From Brevundimonas sp. Root608 (lineage in GTDB: Bacteria > Pseudomonadota > Alphaproteobacteria > Caulobacterales > Caulobacteraceae): a DNA stretch of 64,000 nt. Where the stretch lies: the NCBI RefSeq assembly GCF_001427825.1, contig NZ_LMGT01000010.1, positions 532-64,531 of the forward strand, read 5' to 3'. Numbering within the stretch: position 1 is the first letter of the stretch; each line of letters opens with the position of its first letter. The notes under the pieces were generated by a model that was given only the letters and a program-made list of their open reading frames with translations, did not search any database and was not told the origin of the DNA. This document shows, piece after piece, positions 55,968 to 64,000 of this stretch. Made by a program: the position numbers and the translations under genes.

Positions 55968-58190
55968 ATGACCGACGCGGCGATCAGCGACACGACCCGG
56001 GGCGAAGAGGTCCCGTCTTCGCGCGCGCCCCAACTGCATCTGTCCGAAGAGCTGATGGCCTCGCCCACGCGGTTCTTCAACCGCGAGATCTCCTGGCTGG
56101 CGTTCAACGGCCGGGTGCTGGAAGAGGCCGCCAATCCGGCCCATCCCCTGCTGGAGCGCCTGCGCTTCCTGTCCATCTCGGCCAATAACCTCGACGAGTT
56201 CTTCATGACCCGCGTGGCCGGGCTGAAGGGCCAGGTCCGCGAGCGGGTGCGGGTCCTGTCCTCCGACGGCCTGACGCCGGCGGAACAGCTGGACAAGGTC
56301 AATGTCGCCGCCGGCGCCCTGATGGCAGAGCAGCAGCGGCGCTGGCGCAAGCTGCGCAAGGAACTCAGGACCGTCGGCATCGACGTCGTCGACGCCGACC
56401 GGATCAGCAAGACAGAGCGGGACCGTCTGGAGCCCGAATTCCTGAACCAGCTGTTCGCCGTGCTGACGCCGATGGCGATCGACCCGGCCCACCCCTTCCC
56501 CTTCCTGCCCAACCTCGGCTTCTCGCTGGCGCTGAAGCTGAAGCGGCGGTCGGACAACCGCATGCTCTATGCGCTGGTGCCGGTGCCGACCCAGGTGAAG
56601 CGGTTCTGGCCGCTGGCCACCGACGGCCGCTCCACCCCGGGCAGGAAGCGCTACGTCAGCCTGGAAAGCCTGCTGACCCTGTTCATCGACCACCTGTTCC
56701 CGGGCTGCGACGTGCTGGAGCGCGGCGTCTTCCGCCTGATCCGCGACTCGGACATCGAGATCGAGGAAGAGGCCGAGGACCTGGTCATGGAGTTCGAGGA
56801 GGCGCTGAAGCAGCGCCGCCTGGGCTCGGTCGTGCGCATCAAGATCGAGGCGTCCATGCCCGACGACCTGCGCACCTTCATCACCAACGAGCTGGACGCC
56901 GCGCCGCAGGACATCGTCCTGGTCGCCGGCATGCTGGGTCTGGCCCAGGTCGCCGACCTGATCCCGTCCGGCCATCCCGACCTCAAGTTCAAGGGCTACG
57001 AGCCGCGCTATCCCGAGCGGGTGCGCGACAATGGCGGCGACATCTTCGCGGCGGTCCGCGAGAAGGACATGCTGATCCACCACCCGTTCGAGAGTTTCGA
57101 CGTGGTGGTCCAGTTCCTGCGCCAGGCCGCGCGCGATCCCAACGTCATCGCCATCAAGCAGACGCTGTACCGGACGTCCAAGGACAGTCCCATCGTCGCC
57201 GCCCTGATCGAGGCGGCCGAGAACGGCAAGAACGTCACCGCCCTGGTCGAGATCAAGGCGCGCTTCGACGAGGAGGCCAACCTGCGCTGGGCCCGGGCCA
57301 TGGAGCGGGCCGGCGTCCACGTCGTCTTCGGCTTCGTCGAATGGAAGACCCACGCCAAGCTCAGCGTCGTCGTGCGGCGCGAGGGCGAGGCCCTGCGGAC
57401 CTATTGCCACTTCGGCACCGGCAACTATCACCCGGTGACGGCGCGGGTTTACACCGACCTGAGCCTGTTCAGCTGCGACCCCATGCTGGGGCGGGACGCA
57501 TCGCGGGTGTTCAACTACATCACCGGCTACGCCCAGCCGGACGAGCTGGAGGCGCTGGTCGTCTCGCCGCTGAACATGAAGACCACCCTGATCGACCTGA
57601 TCGGCAAGGAGATGACGGCGGCGGCCCAGGGCAAGCCGGCCGCCATCTGGGCCAAGATGAACTCCCTGGTCGATCCGGAGGTCATCGACGCCCTCTACCG
57701 CGCCAGCCAGTGGGGGGTGCGCATCGAACTGGTCATTCGCGGCATCTGCTGCCTGCGGCCCGGCGTGCCGGGGCTCAGCGACAACATCCGGGTCAAGTCG
57801 ATCGTCGGCCGCTTCCTCGAGCACAGCCGCATCGTCGCCTTCGCCAACGGCCGCGACCTGCCGCACAACAAGGCCAAGGTGTTCATCTCCTCGGCCGACT
57901 GGATGAACCGGAACCTGGACCGGCGGGTCGAGCTTATGACCCCCGTGCTCAACGCCACCGTTCATGACCAGGTGCTGGACCAGATCATGGTCGCCAATCT
58001 GAAGGACGACGCCCAGAGCTGGGTGCTCGATCCGGACGGCGCCTATCGGCGGGTCGCGCCCGCCGACCCAGAGCGTCCGTTCTCCGCCCACAAATACTTC
58101 ATGACCAATCCCAGCCTGTCGGGCCGCGGCCGCAAGGTGAAGACCCTGCCCGGGCAGCTCAGCTACGAGCCGTCACGGAAGAAGCGCTGA
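55968..58190 (+). CDS. ppk: polyphosphate kinase
   Basis: 740 residues. N domain [19 protein letters not shown]; head domain; catalytic C1 domain with [23 protein letters not shown] and the autophosphorylated His segment [15 protein letters not shown]2 with [49 protein letters not shown] and [15 protein letters not shown]. It reversibly polymerises phosphate from ATP. The ATG at 55968 precedes a 31-residue non-conserved lead. The stop overlaps ppx (TGATG), giving the classical ppk-ppx pair for making and breaking polyphosphate. Confidence 0.98.
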   Translation: MTDAAISDTTRGEEVPSSRAPQLHLSEELMASPTRFFNREISWLAFNGRVLEEAANPAHPLLERLRFLSISANNLDEFFMTRVAGLKGQVRERVRVLSSDGLTPAEQLDKVNVAAGALMAEQQRRWRKLRKELRTVGIDVVDADRISKTERDRLEPEFLNQLFAVLTPMAIDPAHPFPFLPNLGFSLALKLKRRSDNRMLYALVPVPTQVKRFWPLATDGRSTPGRKRYVSLESLLTLFIDHLFPGCDVLERGVFRLIRDSDIEIEEEAEDLVMEFEEALKQRRLGSVVRIKIEASMPDDLRTFITNELDAAPQDIVLVAGMLGLAQVADLIPSGHPDLKFKGYEPRYPERVRDNGGDIFAAVREKDMLIHHPFESFDVVVQFLRQAARDPNVIAIKQTLYRTSKDSPIVAALIEAAENGKNVTALVEIKARFDEEANLRWARAMERAGVHVVFGFVEWKTHAKLSVVVRREGEALRTYCHFGTGNYHPVTARVYTDLSLFSCDPMLGRDASRVFNYITGYAQPDELEALVVSPLNMKTTLIDLIGKEMTAAAQGKPAAIWAKMNSLVDPEVIDALYRASQWGVRIELVIRGICCLRPGVPGLSDNIRVKSIVGRFLEHSRIVAFANGRDLPHNKAKVFISSADWMNRNLDRRVELMTPVLNATVHDQVLDQIMVANLKDDAQSWVLDPDGAYRRVAPADPERPFSAHKYFMTNPSLSGRGRKVKTLPGQLSYEPSRKKR

Positions 58191-59698
58191 TGCCCGAGGC
58201 CCTGCTGTCGGCCATCGGCGAGCCCCGCGACGTCGCGGCGATCGACATCGGCTCCAACTCCGTCCGTCTGGTCCTGTACCGGCTGGAAGGGCGGGCGATC
58301 TGGACCGTGTTCAACGAAAAGGTCCTGGCCGGCCTCGGTCGGGACCTGGCCGCCACGGGCCAGCTGTCGGTCGAGGGCGCGGCCCAGGCTCTGACGGCGC
58401 TGAAACGGTTCGCCGCCGTCATCGAGGGCGTGCGTCCGGCCCTGGTCTTCGTCGCGGCCACGGCCGCGGTGCGCGAGGCCGCCGATGGCCGGACCTTCTG
58501 CGAAAAGGTCGCCGCCGAGACCGGGCTGCAGATCCGCGTCCTGTCGGGCGAGGAGGAAGCCCGCTACGCCGCCCTCGGGGTTATGGCGGGCATTCCCGAC
58601 GCCGAGGGCGTGGCGGGCGATCTGGGCGGTTCAAGTCTTGAACTGGTGCGTATCACCGGCGGCGAGGTCGGGCGCGGCGTGACCCTGCCGCTGGGGCCGT
58701 TCGCCTTCGCCGACGAGGGCTCCTTCGACGCCGACCGCCTGCGCGAGGCGATCGGCAAACGGCTGAAGCCGGCCGCCGACTTCAAGGCCGACACCCTCTA
58801 CGCTGTCGGCGGGGCGTGGCGGACCCTGGCCCAGGTGCATATGGAGATGAACGGCTATCCGCTGCGCATCGTCCACCAGTATGCGATGAGCGCCGACGAA
58901 GTGCTGGCCACCGCCGGACTGGTCGCCCGGGCGTCGAAAGCCTCGCTGGAGAAATGGCCGGGCGTGTCGAAAAAGCGGTCCGAGACCCTGCCCCACGCCG
59001 CCCTGGTGATGGAGGGTCTGGTCCAGCGGCTCGGGCTGAAACGGGTGGTCGTCTGTGCATGGGGCGTCCGCGAGGGCCTGCTGTACGAGGCGCTGGAGCC
59101 CGACATCGCGGCCGCCGACCCCCTGCTGGCCGGTTCATCGGCTCTCGGCGCGCGTCAGGGCATTTCGCCGACGCTGCCCGGCGCCCTGAAGGGCTGGATC
59201 GCGCCCCTGCTGGCGGCCATGCCCGTGATCTTCGACAAGGGCCGCGACGACGCCCTGGCCGACGCCGCCTGCCGCCTGGCCGACCTCGGCGCCCGGCTGC
59301 ACCCGGACCACCGCGTCGAGCTGGCCTTTGACCAGGTGCTGCGCGCCCCGGTGCCGGGCCAGACCCACGCCGAGCGGGCCTATCTGGCGACGGCGGTCAA
59401 CGCCCGTTACGGCGGACCCGTGGCGACGCCCGAGCCGAACACGGTCTCGCGCCTGCTGACCGAGGAACAGCGTCAGGGCGCCCGGGCGCTGGGTCTGGCG
59501 ATCCGGCTGGCCTGCGACCTGTCGGGTCGCGCCCCGCAGCTGCTGGCCAACGCCCGGGCGACCGTGAAGGACGGCGCCCTGGTGCTGACAGCCTCCGGCG
59601 GCTACGCCGACGTCCTGCTGGGCGAACAGACCCGGCGGCGCGGCAAGGCCCTGGCCGAGGCCATGGGGCTCAAGCTGGATATCCGCAACGGCGGCTGA
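58190..59698 (+). CDS. ppx: exopolyphosphatase (Ppx/GppA family)
   Basis: 502 residues. ASKHA fold: AIDIGSNSVRLVLYRLEGRAIW (phosphate loop 1), FVAATAAVREAADG, LSGEEEARYAALGVM and VAGDLGGSSLELVRI (phosphate loop 2). The second half, from about 310, contains HD-like helical parts (CRLADLGARLHPDHRVELAFD). It cleaves terminal phosphate from polyphosphate, or acts on pppGpp. Its ATG overlaps the ppk stop (TGATG). Confidence 0.96.
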   Translation: MPEALLSAIGEPRDVAAIDIGSNSVRLVLYRLEGRAIWTVFNEKVLAGLGRDLAATGQLSVEGAAQALTALKRFAAVIEGVRPALVFVAATAAVREAADGRTFCEKVAAETGLQIRVLSGEEEARYAALGVMAGIPDAEGVAGDLGGSSLELVRITGGEVGRGVTLPLGPFAFADEGSFDADRLREAIGKRLKPAADFKADTLYAVGGAWRTLAQVHMEMNGYPLRIVHQYAMSADEVLATAGLVARASKASLEKWPGVSKKRSETLPHAALVMEGLVQRLGLKRVVVCAWGVREGLLYEALEPDIAAADPLLAGSSALGARQGISPTLPGALKGWIAPLLAAMPVIFDKGRDDALADAACRLADLGARLHPDHRVELAFDQVLRAPVPGQTHAERAYLATAVNARYGGPVATPEPNTVSRLLTEEQRQGARALGLAIRLACDLSGRAPQLLANARATVKDGALVLTASGGYADVLLGEQTRRRGKALAEAMGLKLDIRNGG

Positions 59699-59705
59699 AC
59701 CGCTG

Positions 59706-60263
59706 TCAGTCGCCCATCCACCAGCGCAGGCGCACGTCGCGCACAGTCTGGCCGGCGGCGGTCAGGGCGCCGGTCACGACCACGCCCTCGTCGCCCAGAT
59801 TGCGCCGCGACGTCGCGAGGGCGCCCTGGTCGATCCGCCCTTCGAACCGCACGACGCCGAGTTCGGCCGAGGTCCCCTCGAAGACGAGCCGGTCCTCGGC
59901 CACGGCATAGCGCGTCGGCAGGACCCGGGCGGTGACGCTGCGCGCCTCGCCGAGTTCGGTCTGGACCATGGGGCTGGTGGCGTCGTCGAACTGAAGCATC
60001 ACGGGGGCGAAGGTCGTCCCGGACTCCACGCCCTTCCAGGCCTCGAACTCAAACGCCTGGCCGACGAAAATGTGATCGAAGACCCACTTGCCGATCCGCA
60101 CCTCGCTGACGGGCATGTAGTAGCCCGACAGGTCGGACGTCGCGGTATGGCTGAAGGCGCCGGCGGTGGGAGCCGGGGCCGCGGGCGCGTCCCCGGGGGC
60201 GACGGAGCGGTCGCAACCCGTGAGGATCAGCAGACCCGCAGCCAGGCCGATCAGATGTCGCAT
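59706..60263 (-). CDS. lipoprotein of unknown function
   Basis: 185 residues with a strong lipobox (LLILTGC, Cys about residue 17) and ATG 60263 after GGGAAGGA. The mature protein has a Pro/Ala linker, then GYYMPVSEVRIGKWVFDHIFVGQAFEFEAWK, SVTARVLPTRYAVAEDRLVFEGTSAELGVVRFEGRIDQGAL, and a closing beta strand VRLRWWMGD. The alternating strands suggest a single beta sandwich. I recognise no family. Convergent with ppx (7 bp gap), upstream neighbour an isoprenylcysteine-methyltransferase-like gene. Confidence 0.75.
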   Translation of the reverse strand: MRHLIGLAAGLLILTGCDRSVAPGDAPAAPAPTAGAFSHTATSDLSGYYMPVSEVRIGKWVFDHIFVGQAFEFEAWKGVESGTTFAPVMLQFDDATSPMVQTELGEARSVTARVLPTRYAVAEDRLVFEGTSAELGVVRFEGRIDQGALATSRRNLGDEGVVVTGALTAAGQTVRDVRLRWWMGD

Positions 60264-60324
60264 GACGATCCTTCCCCGCACGTCCGACCGCGACCGGACC
60301 ACGGCCGCGCGCGCCTGTCCACCG

Positions 60325-60957
60325 TCAGGGCAGGCGGGCGACAACATGCAGCCAGTGGGCTGCCTGTCCGGCGTCGATAAGTTCGAACACCGGGATGGCC
60401 GCCAGGAACATCAGCCCGTCGCGAATCGTCGTCACGAACAGGGCCGGACGGATGGTCAGCTGCTCCTCGTCCCGCCACAGCGAGAAACGGGGCCAGAAGC
60501 GCGGGGTGCGGGCCGTGTAGGCGGTGTAGACGGCCCCGAACTCCCGCTCCAGGAAGGCCTCTTCGCGCCGCACCGTCAGATAGAACACGGCCATCGCCGC
60601 CAGAACGAAGCCCAGGCCGATGGTGACGCTGCCGCTCTGGGCCCCGATTCCGAAGGCGCCGATGTAGCTGAAGACATAGAGCGGGTTGCGCGAGATCGAA
60701 TAGGGACCGCGGTCGACGATCTCGGATTTCTTGCGCCCGCCGATGTAGAGCGAACACCAGGCCCGGCCCACGATCGCCAGGATGATGGCCGCGAATCCCG
60801 CGGCCTCGACATGCTCGTGCCATTCGCCGTCGACGCCGCCGATCGACTGGGTGACCAGCGCGAGGCCGACGAGGCTCAAAAGGGCCGTGAGCACGGCGGC
60901 CTTGCGGATTTTCTGGACCATGGAGAGGTCGAGGGTCGGCCGATGTGCTGCGGTCAT
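60325..60957 (-). CDS. isoprenylcysteine carboxyl methyltransferase-like membrane protein
   Basis: 210 residues from ATG 60957 (GGAG upstream). Four or five membrane helices with the conserved VDRGPYSISRNPLYVFSYIGAFGIG and VRREEAFLEREFGAVYTAYTARTPRFWPR blocks. These RNP and Glu-rich motifs belong to the ICMT/PEMT family of SAM-dependent membrane methyltransferases. In bacteria such proteins methylate lipids or small molecules; the substrate is unknown. A longer frame at the 5' end overlaps the next gene and is not conserved. Confidence 0.86.
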   Translation of the reverse strand: MTAAHRPTLDLSMVQKIRKAAVLTALLSLVGLALVTQSIGGVDGEWHEHVEAAGFAAIILAIVGRAWCSLYIGGRKKSEIVDRGPYSISRNPLYVFSYIGAFGIGAQSGSVTIGLGFVLAAMAVFYLTVRREEAFLEREFGAVYTAYTARTPRFWPRFSLWRDEEQLTIRPALFVTTIRDGLMFLAAIPVFELIDAGQAAHWLHVVARLP

Positions 60958-61039
60958 GAGGTCGTCTCCGGTCGCCGGACCAAACGACCTCGGCGCGGTC
61001 ATTTCAAGCCCGATCTTTGCGACCGAAACGCGCTCGCGA

Positions 61040-64000
<2,961 letters not shown>

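Noticed and set aside
54864..58091. A 1075-codon open frame on the minus strand across the RcnB-like and ppk genes
   Set aside because: It is the exact antisense of well-supported genes, shows no domain, and is Arg/His/Asp/Gln-rich as expected from complementing GC3-rich codons.

Overview
The window is GC-rich (high third-position GC), densely packed alphaproteobacterial chromosome. Gene content points to the order Caulobacterales, most likely Brevundimonas or a close relative. The evidence is a holdfast-type polysaccharide locus (HfsE/F/A/B/D-like proteins), a CtrA-like TTAA-N7-TTAC site between two of those genes, a MutL with the endonuclease motif expected in MutH-less bacteria, and small alphaproteobacterial families such as DUF1902, DUF2061 and DUF1275. 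The genus is inferred from gene content, not from a search. Nothing looks like a large mobile island: no insertion sequence, prophage or CRISPR array was seen.

Layout. 1-4.8 kb: the last codons of a 5-aminolevulinate synthase, then a copper-handling cluster (SnoaL-like secreted protein, DUF411 protein, CopA multicopper oxidase, CopB) ending in a 5'-truncated cupredoxin fragment. 4.9-10.2 kb: molybdenum cofactor genes, with moaD-moaE-moaB-moaC-moeA as an overlapping plus-strand operon facing mobA, a TauE/SafE permease and moaA on the minus strand. mobA has an apparent 1-nt frameshift just before its natural stop. 10.4-19.1 kb: a DUF2249 protein and a divergent small unknown, then purine and RNA-modification genes (guaA, a nucleosidase, rsmB, MAPEG protein, guaB, duplicated DUF2061 protein, secreted unknown, rlmE). 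19.1-25.9 kb: cyclophilin, rnd, purM, an M28 peptidase and purN, DUF1275 protein, ndk. 26-35.9 kb: ABC-F ATPase, repeat-rich intergenic region, mutL, low-Mr phosphatase, rsmD, rluB, tadA, MliC-like lipoprotein, GNAT, aroB, aroK. 36-43.3 kb: xerD, a HicAB-like pair, accA, a CheY-like receiver with a partner, an ATM1-like ABC exporter, acyl-CoA dehydrogenase, SCP2 protein. 44.1-52.8 kb: tRNA-Ser(GCU) and the holdfast-type locus. 52.8-64 kb: SEL1 and GST proteins, two RcnB-like secreted proteins with Arg/acidic hendecad repeats, ppk-ppx, small envelope proteins, an M28 peptidase and the first 1847 bases of ligA, which runs off the end.

How the genes work together. Most are housekeeping. The Moco block covers almost the whole pathway: MoaA/MoaC make cPMP, MoaD/MoaE add the dithiolene, MoaB/MoeA insert molybdate, MobA adds the nucleotide. 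guaB and guaA are the two dedicated GMP steps, with purM and purN close by. aroK and aroB are consecutive shikimate genes. ppk and ppx make and degrade polyphosphate. The 44-53 kb block encodes a complete Wzx/Wzy-style export skeleton: priming transferase, flippase, two glycosyltransferases, chain-length protein, ATPase-like partner and outer-membrane exporter. No Wzy polymerase is visible.

Notable structural themes: convergent genes repeatedly share the four bases CTAG as a double stop (five pairs); many same-strand genes are coupled by ATGA or TGATG overlaps; and three families of palindromic intergenic repeats sit in the few longer gaps.
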